From positions 1 through 64,000 of the forward strand of contig NZ_RSED01000015.1 of the NCBI RefSeq assembly GCF_003933735.1: DNA of 64,000 nt, in the 5' to 3' direction. Of the stretch, positions 37,264-46,676 are shown in pieces. The translations under genes were made by a program, and so were the position numbers. Position 1 is the first letter of the stretch; each line of letters begins with the position of its first letter. The notes under the pieces were generated by a model. It did not search any database, was not told the DNA's origin, and saw only the letters and a program-made list of their open reading frames with translations. Source of the stretch: Aquabacterium soli. Lineage in GTDB: Bacteria; Pseudomonadota; Gammaproteobacteria; Burkholderiales; Burkholderiaceae_C.

Positions 37264-37298
37264 AAAAGCCGCCCTGGAACACGCCTTGGCGGCTTTTT
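37264..37298 (+). terminator. Intrinsic terminator between ilvC and the ankyrin gene, probably bidirectional
   Basis: AAAGCCGCC (37265-37273) pairs with GGCGGCTTT (37288-37296) across a 14-nt loop and runs into T5. On the minus strand the same stem ends in T4, 22 bp past the stop of the convergent gene. Confidence 0.88.
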
Positions 37299-37318
37299 CA
37301 TGGGCGCTTTCCTTGCGT

Positions 37319-39832
37319 TTAGCGCGAAGGCAGATGCGCTTGCAGCCAGCGCTCCGAGTCACCTTGCTTGAAGAAGCGGGCCCAGGCGAACACGTCCTGG
37401 CCGTGGTCATCAAGCTGAGATGCATCAGCGCCATGGGCCAGCAACCACTGCATGGCGTTGACACGGCCTTTGGCTGCCGCCATCTGCAGAGGACTTTCGC
37501 CGCGGCTGGCGGTGGCGCGTGAGTTGAGCGGCAGCCCAAGCCGGGCCAGTGATGCCAGGCAGGGAACGCAATCGCCAGCGGCGGCCATGTGCACGGGTGT
37601 CCAGCCCCAGCGGTTGACCACGTTCGTGCGGGCGCCGGCCGCAAGCAGCTTCTCGAAGGCCTCGGGCTGTCCGAAGTAGGCGGCCATCAGCAGGGCCGTG
37701 TCGCCACGTTCGTTCACGCTGGTCTCGTCTGCGTAGTTCACGTCGGCGCCGCGCTGGAGCAGGATGTCCATGATGGGCAGCAAACCCCGCCCGGCGGCCA
37801 GCATCAGTGCAGAGCGGCCGGAGTGGCTGGCGATGGCGGATGGGTTGGCACCTTCGCTCAGGGCTGTGCGCACGGCCTGGTCGTCACGCTGGTCAATGGC
37901 CGCCAGCAAGGCACGGTCGGCCTGGCCGATGCCCAACAAGGCATTGAATTGCTGACGAACAGGAGGCAACCAGGCTCGGGCCGTGTCGTGCACCGTGAGC
38001 GATGCGGCGGTGTCCAGGTGGGTGGCGACGCCCAGGCTGACGGTCGACAGCACCAGCCATGCTGTGAGGGTACTGAGACGTTCTCTCGCGGTGGGCGAGC
38101 GGGCGCTGAATGTGTCCGCATCCATCACCACGCCGGCCCGTTGCTGCAGAGACTGGAGCTGCCCTGCTACGCCCAAGGCCACGCCCAGCCGGTGCAGGGG
38201 CGGGGTCACGGCCTGGTGCCGGAGGGTGTGTTCATCCCATTGTTCGAGCCGGTGGTATCCCGCTGCCTGGCCATGCGCCTGGTTGGTGTGGGTGAGCCGG
38301 GGTTCCAGGCCATGCTGGCGGGAAGTCGCCAGCATGGTGCTGTGCCGAAGCAGGTTCGATGAGCGGTCCAGCCACCAGGCATCTCGCGTGATGCCGACCA
38401 CCCACCGTCGGGTGCCGATGTGCAGGGCCAGGCCGAGGACGATGACGGAGCCGATGCTGCACAGCAGCCAGATGAGCGCGTCTTTCGAGTCCTCCGCGTT
38501 AAAATGTTGGCGGGAGACGAAGCCGAGCCCCAGGCCCAACAGACCGATGGCGATGGCCCCGCCGACTCGCCAGGGCCGGGCAAAGCTGGCCAGCTGGATG
38601 CCTTGCTCCTGGCTCAGTTGCATCACGGTGGCTGGCACGGCTTCGGCCGTGGCGGCTGGAAGCGATTGCGGCGACCGATCTGGCGTGACAGCAAAACCGG
38701 GCCTGCCAGCCTGCACGGGCAGGTCGAACACCTGCTCGCGGCCCTTCTCCACCTCATCCAGCACCAGGCGCCAGGAGATGCGGTGCCCTTCCTTGCTGAT
38801 GCCAGAAGGCAGGGCGTGCGCAGGCCAGTGCAATCTCATGCGCAATTGCCCACCGCCGTCGGGTGCAGCATGGATGCTCAGCGGCAGGATCTGCTCGCTC
38901 AGCGTCTCCTGGCTCTTTTCCGAATCGTCATCGGGCAGGCTGCTTTGCACCAGTCGGGCCTGCCAGGTGGAGCGCTCAGCCGTGCGCCATCGCGAGGGAG
39001 GAAGATGCGCGGTGATGCCAGCTGGCTCACCGGCGTGCAGCGCCCCGGTGTCCAAGGTGAGGGCGCTTCCCTTGTGCCGCAGCGCATCGCGCCACATCTG
39101 CACCGCGCCCCATGCCATCAGCAAGCCCACCGCGGGAAACAGGCTGATGAAGATGTCGACGAAGCGCCACCTCTCGCCGTCGGCCCAGACGGCCAGCGCA
39201 AGCGGGAAGGCGATCAGGTTCCAGAGCAAGGTGACCGCGGTGATGCCCCATGCCTTGGCTTTGCTGCTGTCGTGCAAGGTGCTGGTGTGCGATGCGGCCG
39301 ATGGCGCCCGCGCCTTGTTCGTTGGTCGCTCACCCCGTAGCACCGCGATCAGCATGACCAATGCGCCCAGGCTGATGGCAGGGAAGATGAGTGCGAAGGG
39401 CAGCAGAAACGCCAACCTGCTCCAGCGCAGTTCGCGGTCAAGCAGGGCCAGGCCGGGATGCTCGGGGTCGATCCAGACGACCACCGTCTGGCCGGCACCC
39501 CGTGCTGCATCAAGGCGTTGGTGCCATTGAAACTGCTCGGTGCGGTTCAGGCTCCATGCGATGCGGTTGCCCGTGAGCGTTCGGCCCAGATGCTGGTACT
39601 GATAGCGGGCGACCAGGTAGGGGGCGCCGTCGCTGTCCTCGTCCATGCGTGCTTCTAGCACGCGGGCTGGGACGGGCACGTAGTGCTGAAGGCGGGGGGC
39701 CTCCTGCAACAGGTGCCACAAAGGCCGCACGCCGATGAGCAGCCCGCCGGCGCCGAACGCCAGCACGAACACGGACAGGAACAGGGCCAGGCCGATGCGG
39801 CCTTCCAGGCTCGGCTTGAGTGGGGCATCCAT
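37319..39832 (-). CDS. DUF3592 membrane protein with C-terminal ankyrin repeats
   Basis: About 837 aa from the ATG at 39832 (a TTG 27 bp upstream is possible). The N-terminal part has membrane helices (about 15-38 and 135-165) around a DUF3592-like extracytoplasmic region (VPVPARVLEARM, VARYQYQHLGRTLTG, VVVWIDPEHPGLALLD). More helices and a long soluble domain follow. The last 220 residues are ankyrin repeats (GRSALMLAAGRGLLPIMDILLQRGADVN, GDTALLMAAYFGQPEAFEKLLAAGA, WTPVHMAAAGD, ESPLQMAAAKGRV). Ankyrin repeats mediate protein binding. The gene stands alone; no function is known to me. Confidence 0.85.
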   Translation of the reverse strand: MDAPLKPSLEGRIGLALFLSVFVLAFGAGGLLIGVRPLWHLLQEAPRLQHYVPVPARVLEARMDEDSDGAPYLVARYQYQHLGRTLTGNRIAWSLNRTEQFQWHQRLDAARGAGQTVVVWIDPEHPGLALLDRELRWSRLAFLLPFALIFPAISLGALVMLIAVLRGERPTNKARAPSAASHTSTLHDSSKAKAWGITAVTLLWNLIAFPLALAVWADGERWRFVDIFISLFPAVGLLMAWGAVQMWRDALRHKGSALTLDTGALHAGEPAGITAHLPPSRWRTAERSTWQARLVQSSLPDDDSEKSQETLSEQILPLSIHAAPDGGGQLRMRLHWPAHALPSGISKEGHRISWRLVLDEVEKGREQVFDLPVQAGRPGFAVTPDRSPQSLPAATAEAVPATVMQLSQEQGIQLASFARPWRVGGAIAIGLLGLGLGFVSRQHFNAEDSKDALIWLLCSIGSVIVLGLALHIGTRRWVVGITRDAWWLDRSSNLLRHSTMLATSRQHGLEPRLTHTNQAHGQAAGYHRLEQWDEHTLRHQAVTPPLHRLGVALGVAGQLQSLQQRAGVVMDADTFSARSPTARERLSTLTAWLVLSTVSLGVATHLDTAASLTVHDTARAWLPPVRQQFNALLGIGQADRALLAAIDQRDDQAVRTALSEGANPSAIASHSGRSALMLAAGRGLLPIMDILLQRGADVNYADETSVNERGDTALLMAAYFGQPEAFEKLLAAGARTNVVNRWGWTPVHMAAAGDCVPCLASLARLGLPLNSRATASRGESPLQMAAAKGRVNAMQWLLAHGADASQLDDHGQDVFAWARFFKQGDSERWLQAHLPSR

Positions 39833-39932
39833 GGGGCGAGCTTGGTTTGTTTTTGCCAAGATACCTCAGCCCCTGGGGTGTGATGCCGCGCTCAATCCCT
39901 CATGCGTTGCGTGCTGGCCGCAGTCACGCTGA

Positions 39933-41120
39933 TCAACCCCGCCATGGCTGTCTGCGCAGCCACCAGCCCAGCCACAGGCCCAGCCCCGCGCACACCAGGA
40001 ACACCCAGCCTGACACGGCGGCAGCCATGATGCCCGACAGCAGCGTGCCCACCGTGCAACCCAGGGCGAGCATGCTGCCCAGCCCCATCAGAACGCCGCC
40101 GGCGAAGTTGCGAACGGCCTCCGGCAAGGTGGGCCAGCGCGGCTTGAAGTCACCTGCCAGCAATGCGGCAATGAAGGCGCCGAGCACCAGGCCGACCACC
40201 AAAGATCCGTTGTTGGACCACAGCGTTTCCTTGATGGTGGTGACGCATCCCTTGAAGGTGTCCAGCCCTTCCAGCCGGCTGGGCAGCCAGCCCTGGTGAT
40301 CGGCCAGGGTGCGCGCCACGCTGCCCAGTTCGGAGGTGACACCCAGCGGTGACACCCGCAGGAAGGCCAGCACGCCCAGCCCACCAATCAGGATGCCGCC
40401 CACGTGGGGTGCCCAGCGACGCCGCCACCAGCGTGGATGAACGTCTGTCGGCGCAGGGGGCTTGCGGTGCAAGGACCACAGCAGCCAGCCCAGCGCGCCC
40501 AGCCCCAACAGTTGCACACCCAGCGAGCCTTCATAGCCCAGGTGGTGTGGCAGCCACAACACGGGCGCTTCCTGGATGTGGCCAAGGTACAGACCGTTCC
40601 ATGCCTTGAGGCCCAGCACGAAGCCGAGCACGGTGCCCACCAGGGCAATGGGTGCCGTCAAGGCGCCTTCACCCAGGCGGTACAGCTGCGCACTGATGCA
40701 CGAGCCGGCCAGCGCCATGCCCAGGCCGAAGGTGAAGGATGCGCCCACCAGCACGATGCTCACCGGCCCGATGTGCGCGCCGGGCGGCAGGCGGCCGGCC
40801 GCGGGCTCCGGCAGGAAGGCACCGAACACCGCGTGGTAGCCCAGGGTGCCCACGGCCAGCGCCGCCAGGATGCCCAGCAGCCCACGCGCATCGCGCTGCT
40901 CGATGAAATCACGGCTTACGCAGTAGAAGCAGAAACGTGAGCGTTGCAGCAGCCAGCCGAAGGCCAGACCGAAGGCCAGCGACAGTGCCAGTGCGCGACC
41001 GCCGGGCAGGGCGGCCAGGTGGCGGTGGAGCAAAAAGGCCGTGCTGAGCACGGCCACGGCGGACAGCAGGGCGGCCCAGCCGGGCCGCGCCTGTCCAGGT
41101 GTCAACTGCACAGAGCTCAT
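39933..41120 (-). CDS. YeeE/YedE family transporter, probably thiosulfate/sulfur import
   Basis: 395 aa from the ATG at 41120 (a GTG at 41138 would overlap the upstream stop). About nine to ten membrane helices carry the family's cysteine motifs: RSRFCFYCVSRDF, LAGSCISAQLYRLGEGAL, KGCVTTIKETLW and LGCTVGTLLSGI. YeeE homologues import thiosulfate by relay through conserved Cys; this is the long form in which both halves are joined. It is directly downstream of an exported rhodanese (7 bp), which supports a role with thiosulfate or another sulfane-sulfur compound. Confidence 0.88.
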   Translation of the reverse strand: MSSVQLTPGQARPGWAALLSAVAVLSTAFLLHRHLAALPGGRALALSLAFGLAFGWLLQRSRFCFYCVSRDFIEQRDARGLLGILAALAVGTLGYHAVFGAFLPEPAAGRLPPGAHIGPVSIVLVGASFTFGLGMALAGSCISAQLYRLGEGALTAPIALVGTVLGFVLGLKAWNGLYLGHIQEAPVLWLPHHLGYEGSLGVQLLGLGALGWLLWSLHRKPPAPTDVHPRWWRRRWAPHVGGILIGGLGVLAFLRVSPLGVTSELGSVARTLADHQGWLPSRLEGLDTFKGCVTTIKETLWSNNGSLVVGLVLGAFIAALLAGDFKPRWPTLPEAVRNFAGGVLMGLGSMLALGCTVGTLLSGIMAAAVSGWVFLVCAGLGLWLGWWLRRQPWRG

Positions 41121-41127
41121 GGACGAC

Positions 41128-42042
41128 TCAGCGACCACCCCACACCGTGCCGGCCGGGTTGTTCACGGGCACTCCCACGGTGTTGCCGTATTCCGTCCAC
41201 GAGCCGTCGTAGTTGCGCACTTCGTAGCCCAGCAGCTTCTTCAGGGCGAACCAGGTGTGGCTGGAGCGCTCGCCGATGCGGCAGTAGGTGATCACGGGGC
41301 GCTTGCCGTCGATGCCCACGCCCGCATACAGCTTGCGCAGTTCTTCGACAGGCTTGAAGGTGCCATCGGCGGCCACGGCCTGGCCCCAGGGCACGTTGAC
41401 GGCGCCAGGCACGTGGCCGGCGCGCACGGCCAGTTCCTGCACGCCAGCGGGTGCGAAGACCTTGCCGCTGTACTCATCGGCCGAGCGGATGTCCACCAGG
41501 GCCGCGTTGCTCTTCTTGTCGGCCACGGCCACCACATCGGGCAGGCGTGCGCGCAGGGCGTTGTTGGCGGCGCTGACCTTCACGTTGCCGGCGCCCGGCG
41601 CGGCGGCCAGGGGCGACAGCGAGCGGCCTTCTGCCTCCCACTTCTTGCGGCCGCCATCGAGCAGCTTGACGTTCTTGACGTTGTAGACGTCGAACACCCA
41701 GGCGCCCCAGGCGGCGAACCAGTTGTTGTTGTCGCCGTACAGGATGATGGTGCTGTCCTGGTTCACGCCGGCGGCGCGCAGCTTCTTCTCCAGGTCTTGC
41801 TGGGTGGCGATGTCGCGGCGGACGGGGTCGACCAGGTCGGTGTGCCATTCGAAGTTCACGGCACCGGGGATGTGGCCACGTTCGTAGACGCCGGGCACCA
41901 CGCTCACCTCGATCACCTTGATCTTCGGGTCATTGAGGTTCTTCTCCAGCCAGTCGGTGGTGACCAGATAGGGTGAGTTGGCCAGGGCTGGCAGGCTGAG
42001 CAGCCAGGCGCCTGCAACCAGGATCTTCTTGAACGTCTTCAT
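41128..42042 (-). CDS. Exported thiosulfate sulfurtransferase (two-domain rhodanese)
   Basis: 304 aa with a clear signal peptide (MKTFKKILVAGAWLLSLPALA, cut after about residue 21). Two rhodanese domains: an inactive-looking N-terminal one (YLVTTDWLEKNLND, GVYERGHIPGAVNFEW, ILYGDNNNWFAAW, lacking the Cys) and the catalytic C-terminal one with Cys254 in YCRIGERSSHTWFAL. It transfers sulfane sulfur from thiosulfate or a similar donor in the periplasm. It is co-transcribed with the YeeE-type transporter. Confidence 0.93.
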   Translation of the reverse strand: MKTFKKILVAGAWLLSLPALANSPYLVTTDWLEKNLNDPKIKVIEVSVVPGVYERGHIPGAVNFEWHTDLVDPVRRDIATQQDLEKKLRAAGVNQDSTIILYGDNNNWFAAWGAWVFDVYNVKNVKLLDGGRKKWEAEGRSLSPLAAAPGAGNVKVSAANNALRARLPDVVAVADKKSNAALVDIRSADEYSGKVFAPAGVQELAVRAGHVPGAVNVPWGQAVAADGTFKPVEELRKLYAGVGIDGKRPVITYCRIGERSSHTWFALKKLLGYEVRNYDGSWTEYGNTVGVPVNNPAGTVWGGR

Positions 42043-42239
42043 GTGGTGACCTCATGCGTCGGAGAGGGTTTGGGATGTGCAGCCGGCGAGCGGAGAAAAC
42101 CCGGCGCTGAGGCAGTCTCGTTCATGCTGCATTCATTGGTAAGTGAGGGTTTCTCATTTACATATGCGCACATCGCAGCCATAGCGGACGCTAGACCTTG
42201 CACCTGCGGAGGCGGCCGGGCCTGACTACACTGCCTGCC

Positions 42240-42872
42240 ATGTCAGAGCAGTCACCTTCCCAGCCCATCGCTCCTGTGTCCACCACCTTGGCGCGACCGG
42301 CCCATGTCGTTGCGGTGGATCTGGCCAAGGCCTACCGCCTCATCAACCATGGGCCCACGGTGCTGGTGAGTTCGGCCCATGGCGGTCGCCGCAACGTGAT
42401 GGCGGCGGCCTGGAACATGCCACTCGACTTTTCTCCGCCCAAGGTGGCGGTGGTCATCGATCGCAACACCTACACGCGTGAGTTGATCGAAGCGTCGGGT
42501 GAACTGGCGCTGTGCGTGCCCACGCGCGCGCAGGTCGATGCCGTGTCGCAGGTGGGCAAGACCACCGGCCGTGAGCAGGACAAGTTGGCCGAGGCTGACC
42601 TGTCGGTGTTCGCGGGCAGCCATGTCGGCGCGCCGCTGGTGGATGGGTGCGTGGCGTGGCTGGAGTGCCGGCTGCTGAACGAGCCGGAGATGGCGCAGCG
42701 CTATGACCTGTTCCTGGCAGAGGTGGTGGCCGCCTGGGCTGATGCTCGCCTGTTCGATGGTGGGCACTGGTTGCCCATCGATGCACCGCACAGCACTTTG
42801 CACCATGTGGCTGGCGGCGTGTTCTTCACGCTGGGGGATCTGGTGTCGGCCAAGCCTGCCGCAGAAGGCTGA
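42240..42872 (+). CDS. Flavin reductase family protein (FMN-binding)
   Basis: 210 aa from the ATG at 42240. The flavin reductase-like split barrel is recognisable: GPTVLVSSAHGGRRNVMAAAWNMPLDFSPPKVAVVIDRNTYT, ELALCVPT, VGKTTGREQDK and CVAWLECRL. Such proteins reduce FMN with NAD(P)H or bind it for another oxidoreductase. It is divergent from the rhodanese gene (197 bp between them, where I see no clear promoter) and converges on the MerR-type gene. No partner monooxygenase is nearby. Confidence 0.88.
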   Translation: MSEQSPSQPIAPVSTTLARPAHVVAVDLAKAYRLINHGPTVLVSSAHGGRRNVMAAAWNMPLDFSPPKVAVVIDRNTYTRELIEASGELALCVPTRAQVDAVSQVGKTTGREQDKLAEADLSVFAGSHVGAPLVDGCVAWLECRLLNEPEMAQRYDLFLAEVVAAWADARLFDGGHWLPIDAPHSTLHHVAGGVFFTLGDLVSAKPAAEG

Positions 42873-42898
42873 ACCGGCGTCGTGGCCTGAGCCGAGGC

Positions 42899-43852
42899 TC
42901 AGTCGCCCCGCTGCGACGACAGCTTCGCGCGTTGCTGGCGCACGCGGGCCTTGAGCTTGTCGTGCACCCCGCGGTCGAACTCTTGCTGCAGCACCACCGG
43001 GAAGGCCGCCGACACCGAGCCGATGGCCAGCGGGCGCAGGCGCTCGAACAGGTTGTGCACGGTGCGCAGCGCATTGGGCGGCAGCGCCAGCAGAGGGTCC
43101 TGGTCGGCTGCATCCGGATCCACCTGCTGCGGGCTCAATGTCTGCATGAGCTCGCGCACCATGGCGATCACGAACTGGTCCACATAGGCCTGGGCGATGG
43201 CCCGCATGTGCTCGATCAGCTGGTTCTGCAGCGCCAGTGAGGTCGACAAAGGCACCTGCATCTCGGCCATTTGCTTGCCGATGGCCCACAGCGACGGGCT
43301 GAGGATGTCCACCTGCGTTTCGGACTGCAGCGGGCTTTCCTCGTCGGTGTCGACCGTCTGGTACAGGCCCGTGTTGAGCAGCGGCATGACCTGTTCGGCG
43401 GTGATGCTTTCACCCCAGTGCTCGGTCAGATCGGCCAGACTCTTGCGAAGTGGTTGCTCCACGCGGAAGAAGCCGTTGGAAAACAGCTGGGCGATCAGCG
43501 AGTACTCCGCACCGGCGCGGTCGGGCACACGGGCCAGCAGGTCGCCGATGGCTTCCAGGCCGAAGCCCATGTGACGCATCTCGCGGATCAGCTCCAGCCG
43601 TGACTTGTGCTGACCCGAGTACAGGCCCAGGCGCCCATGCAGCACTGGAGGCGGCATGAGCCCGGCAGTTTGGTAGGCGCGGATGTTGCGCACCGACACG
43701 CCCGTCTGGCGAGCCAGTTCGGCCACGGTCATGCCGGAGGCTGTGCTGCCCGCAGGCCGGCGCGGCGAGGCCTGCTCGACATCTTCAGGCGCGGCGGCCT
43801 GTGGGCTGGCAGCGGGTTTCTGGCGGCTGGGCGGCGGGGCTTTGACGGGCAT
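42899..43852 (-). CDS. MerR family transcriptional regulator
   Basis: 317 aa from the ATG at 43852 (MPVKAPPPSR); an ATG at 43879 is an alternative. A Pro/Ala-rich N-terminal 40 residues precede a MerR winged helix (TVAELARQTGVSVRNIRAYQTAGLMPPP, RLGLYSGQHKSRLELIREMRHMGFGLEAIGDLL). The C-terminal 190 residues are a helical effector region with no Cys cluster, which argues against a metal sensor. It is divergent from the chalcone-isomerase-like gene, and repeats in the shared 85-bp spacer suggest it controls both. Confidence 0.88.
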   Translation of the reverse strand: MPVKAPPPSRQKPAASPQAAAPEDVEQASPRRPAGSTASGMTVAELARQTGVSVRNIRAYQTAGLMPPPVLHGRLGLYSGQHKSRLELIREMRHMGFGLEAIGDLLARVPDRAGAEYSLIAQLFSNGFFRVEQPLRKSLADLTEHWGESITAEQVMPLLNTGLYQTVDTDEESPLQSETQVDILSPSLWAIGKQMAEMQVPLSTSLALQNQLIEHMRAIAQAYVDQFVIAMVRELMQTLSPQQVDPDAADQDPLLALPPNALRTVHNLFERLRPLAIGSVSAAFPVVLQQEFDRGVHDKLKARVRQQRAKLSSQRGD

Positions 43853-43856
43853 TTGT

Positions 43857-43910
43857 AATGCAAGTAGCAAACGCGACATGATGGACCACTCAATGTTGCA
43901 TTCGCGATGT
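43857..43910. promoter_or_regulatory. Candidate operators between the MerR gene and the chalcone-isomerase-like gene
   Basis: An inverted pair AATGCAA (43857-43863) and TTGCATT (43896-43902), plus a related direct repeat GCAAACGCGACAT (43867-43879) and GCATTCGCGATGT (43898-43910) spaced 31 bp. The spacing of about three helical turns would place two dimers on the same DNA face. Tentative. Confidence 0.35.
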
Positions 43911-43937
43911 AGCATTGCCATCGGTTTTTCCACCAAC

Positions 43938-44573
43938 ATGGCAGCCAACAAGATGAACAAGCTGAACAGGCACCGTCACCACCGTCACGTCAAGCGCTTG
44001 CTGGCGGTGCTGGCCATGGCCGGCGCCTGCGTGATCGCGCTGCCGGGGCAGGCCTCGGAAGTGGCCGGCGTGGCACTGGATGACGCGGTCGCGGTGGCTG
44101 GGCAGCCATTGGTGCTCAATGGCCTGGGCCTGCGGTCCAAGATGTTCATCAAGGTCTATGTGGTCGGCCTGTACCTGCCGCACAAGGAAACGCATCCGAG
44201 CGATGTACTGGGCATGCCCGGCGCCAAGCGCGTGCAACTGGTGATGATGCGCAATGTGGGCAGCGAGTTGCTGGCCGACAACCTGAGCAAGGCCCTGGCG
44301 GAGAACACCAGCAAGGCAGAGATGGCGCGGCTGCAGCCACGCGTGGAGCAGCTCAGGTCCTTGATGATGTCGCTGGGTGAAGCCCGCAAGGGCTCGAAGA
44401 TCCTGCTGGATTTCCAGCCCGGCGTGGGCACGCACGTGACGGTGGACGGCCAGGCCGTGGGCAACGACATCCCCGGCGATGATTTCTACCGGGCCTTGTT
44501 GCGCATCTGGATCGGTGACGAGGTGGCGTCCAAGCCCCTCAGGGCCCAGCTGCTGGGGCTGCCGCCGACCTGA
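43938..44573 (+). CDS. Exported chalcone isomerase-like protein
   Basis: 211 aa from the ATG at 43938 (an ATG at 43953 is also possible). A basic stretch (NRHRHHRHVKR) and hydrophobic segment (LLAVLAMAGACVIALPGQAS) form a signal peptide. The mature region matches the bacterial chalcone isomerase-like domain: LNGLGLRSKMFIKVYVVGLYLP, PGAKRVQLVMMRNVGSELL, DFQPGVGTHVTVDGQAVG, FYRALLRIWIGDEVAS. The bacterial proteins are not flavonoid enzymes as a rule and may bind fatty acids. It is regulated, by inference, by the divergent MerR protein. Confidence 0.87.
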   Translation: MAANKMNKLNRHRHHRHVKRLLAVLAMAGACVIALPGQASEVAGVALDDAVAVAGQPLVLNGLGLRSKMFIKVYVVGLYLPHKETHPSDVLGMPGAKRVQLVMMRNVGSELLADNLSKALAENTSKAEMARLQPRVEQLRSLMMSLGEARKGSKILLDFQPGVGTHVTVDGQAVGNDIPGDDFYRALLRIWIGDEVASKPLRAQLLGLPPT

Positions 44574-44600
44574 TCCCGATAGATCAAGCCAGCGATCAGG

Positions 44601-45332
44601 TCAGCACTTCAGGCCCATGTGCAGGGCCACGACGCCACCGGTCATGTTGTGCACGTCCACATGGCCGAAGCCCGCGTCCTTCATCAGGGCCTTGAGGGTG
44701 GCCTGGTCGGGGTGCATGCGGATGGATTCGGCCAGGTAGCGATAGCTTTCTTCGTCGTTGGCGACGAACTTGCCGATCTTGGGCAGCACCTTGAACGAGT
44801 ACCAGTCGTAGGTCTTCTCCAGCGGCTTGGCCACCTTGGAGAACTCCAGCACCAGCAGGCGGCCGCCCGGCTTGAGCACGCGGCACATCTCGGCCAGGGC
44901 CTTGTCCTTGTGCGTCATGTTGCGCAGGCCGAAGGCCACGGTGACGATGTCGAAGGTGTTGGCCGGGAAAGGCAGCTTTTCGGCATCGCACAGCGTGGTG
45001 GGCAGCATCACGCCGGCGTTGACCAGGCGGTCGCGGCCGGTGGCCAGCATGGCCTCGTTGATGTCCGTGTGCACGACCGTGCCGCGCGGGCCCACGCGCT
45101 TGGCGAAGGCCTGGGCCAGATCGCCCGTGCCGCCTGCGATGTCCAGCACCTTGTGGCCTTCGCGCACACCGCTGGCGGCGATGGTGTAGGCCTTCCACAG
45201 GCGGTGCAGGCCCATCGACATCAGGTCGTTCATGATGTCGTACTTGCCGGCCACGGAGTCGAAGACGCCGCGCACGCGCGAGGCCTTCTGGGATTCGTCG
45301 ACGGTCTGGAAACCGAAGTGGGTGTCGCTCAT
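44601..45332 (-). CDS. ubiE: Ubiquinone/menaquinone C-methyltransferase UbiE
   Basis: 243 aa. UbiE uses S-adenosylmethionine to methylate the quinone ring carbon in ubiquinone (and menaquinone) synthesis. The two UbiE signatures are present ([17 protein letters not shown] near residue 31 and the region [21 protein letters not shown]), with SAM motif [16 protein letters not shown] and motif [13 protein letters not shown]. It ends an apparent minus-strand operon of diguanylate cyclase, BaiN-type flavoprotein and ubiE (20 bp from the latter). Confidence 0.96.
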   Translation of the reverse strand: MSDTHFGFQTVDESQKASRVRGVFDSVAGKYDIMNDLMSMGLHRLWKAYTIAASGVREGHKVLDIAGGTGDLAQAFAKRVGPRGTVVHTDINEAMLATGRDRLVNAGVMLPTTLCDAEKLPFPANTFDIVTVAFGLRNMTHKDKALAEMCRVLKPGGRLLVLEFSKVAKPLEKTYDWYSFKVLPKIGKFVANDEESYRYLAESIRMHPDQATLKALMKDAGFGHVDVHNMTGGVVALHMGLKC

Positions 45333-45352
45333 GTGTGCATCTTAGCGCGGGC

Positions 45353-46639
45353 TCAGGCCGGGCTCTGTGCCATGGCCCTGGCGCAGGCCATGGCACTCGA
45401 CCAGGCCCACTGGAAGTTGTAGCCACCCAGCCAGCCGGTCACGTCCACCACCTCGCCGATGAAATACAGGCCGGGCTGCAGCTTGCTCTCCATGGATTGT
45501 GAACTGAGCTCGCGCGTGTCCACGCCGCCAGCCGTGACCTCGGCCTTGGCATAGCCCTCGGTGCCGCTGGGTGTGATGGACCAGGCATTGGCCGACTGGC
45601 CCAGGGCGTCCAGGTCCTTGTCCTTCAGTTCGGCCACGGCGGCGGTGTCCTGCAGGGCAGGATGGCGCGCGGCAGTGTCCTGCAGCCAGGCCTGGGCCAG
45701 ACGCTGCGGTACGGCCTCTGGCAGGGCATCTCGCCAGGCGGTGGAGAGCTGACGGCGCGAGCCCTGCTTGCTCTGCCTCAAGGCCTCGGCCAAGTCGATG
45801 CCGGGGGCCAGATTGATGCTCAGCGGCTGGCCGGGCGCCCAGAAACTGGAGATCTGCAGGATGGCCGGGCCGCTCAGGCCGCGGTGGGTGAACAGCAGGT
45901 CTTCGTCGAAGCTGACGGGTTTGACCTTGTTCTTGCCCTTGGTGGCGCCCTCGGCAGGCGCCGGTGTGGCCGTGACGACAACCGGCAGCGCGACCCCCGA
46001 CAAGGCCGACCACCGCGCCCACTGGGCCGCATCGAAGGTCAGCGGGACCAGGGCAGGGCGCAGCGGCACGATGCGGTGGCCGAACTGCTGAGCCAGGCGC
46101 TGGCCGAAATCGGTGGCGCCGATCTTGGGGATCGACAGCCCGCCGGTGGCCACCACGACATGGTCGGCCCGCACCAGGCCCTGTTCGGTGTCCAGCTCGA
46201 AACGCCGCTCACCCGGCCCGGGCTCGGCCACTGCGCGCACGGCACCCACGCCGCAGGGCTGGCGCCGCGTCACGCCGCCTTCAGTGCATTCGGTCAGCAG
46301 CAGGTCGATGATCTGCTGGCTGCTGCCATCGCAGAACAGCTGTCCCTTGTGCTTTTCGTGGAAGGCGATGCCGTGCCTGCGCACCAGCTCGATGAAATCG
46401 GCGCAGGTGTACTGGGCCAACGCGGAGCGGCAGAAATGCGGGTTCTCGCCCAGGTAGTTGGCGGGCAGGGCTTCGCGGTTGGTGAAGTTGCAGCGGCCGC
46501 CGCCGGAGATGCGGATCTTCTCGGCCACCTTGGTGGCGTGGTCCAGCAGCAGCACCCGCAGGCCGCGCTGGCCAGCCGCGCCGGCACAGAAGAGGCCGGC
46601 GGCACCGGCCCCGATCACGACCACGTCAAAGTCGGGCAT
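45353..46639 (-). CDS. BaiN/HI0933 family FAD-dependent oxidoreductase
   Basis: 428 aa. The N-terminal FAD motif [21 protein letters not shown], the family signature [14 protein letters not shown] near residue 42, [33 protein letters not shown] and the C-terminal [22 protein letters not shown] are typical of the HI0933/YhiN/BaiN group. Members are flavoproteins with poorly known substrates; BaiN acts on bile acid intermediates in gut bacteria, which is unlikely here. It is upstream of ubiE by 20 bp. Confidence 0.92.
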   Translation of the reverse strand: MPDFDVVVIGAGAAGLFCAGAAGQRGLRVLLLDHATKVAEKIRISGGGRCNFTNREALPANYLGENPHFCRSALAQYTCADFIELVRRHGIAFHEKHKGQLFCDGSSQQIIDLLLTECTEGGVTRRQPCGVGAVRAVAEPGPGERRFELDTEQGLVRADHVVVATGGLSIPKIGATDFGQRLAQQFGHRIVPLRPALVPLTFDAAQWARWSALSGVALPVVVTATPAPAEGATKGKNKVKPVSFDEDLLFTHRGLSGPAILQISSFWAPGQPLSINLAPGIDLAEALRQSKQGSRRQLSTAWRDALPEAVPQRLAQAWLQDTAARHPALQDTAAVAELKDKDLDALGQSANAWSITPSGTEGYAKAEVTAGGVDTRELSSQSMESKLQPGLYFIGEVVDVTGWLGGYNFQWAWSSAMACARAMAQSPA

Positions 46640-46676
46640 GTCGAAGGTATCAAGTCAGAAGAAAGGAGAAGTGCAC

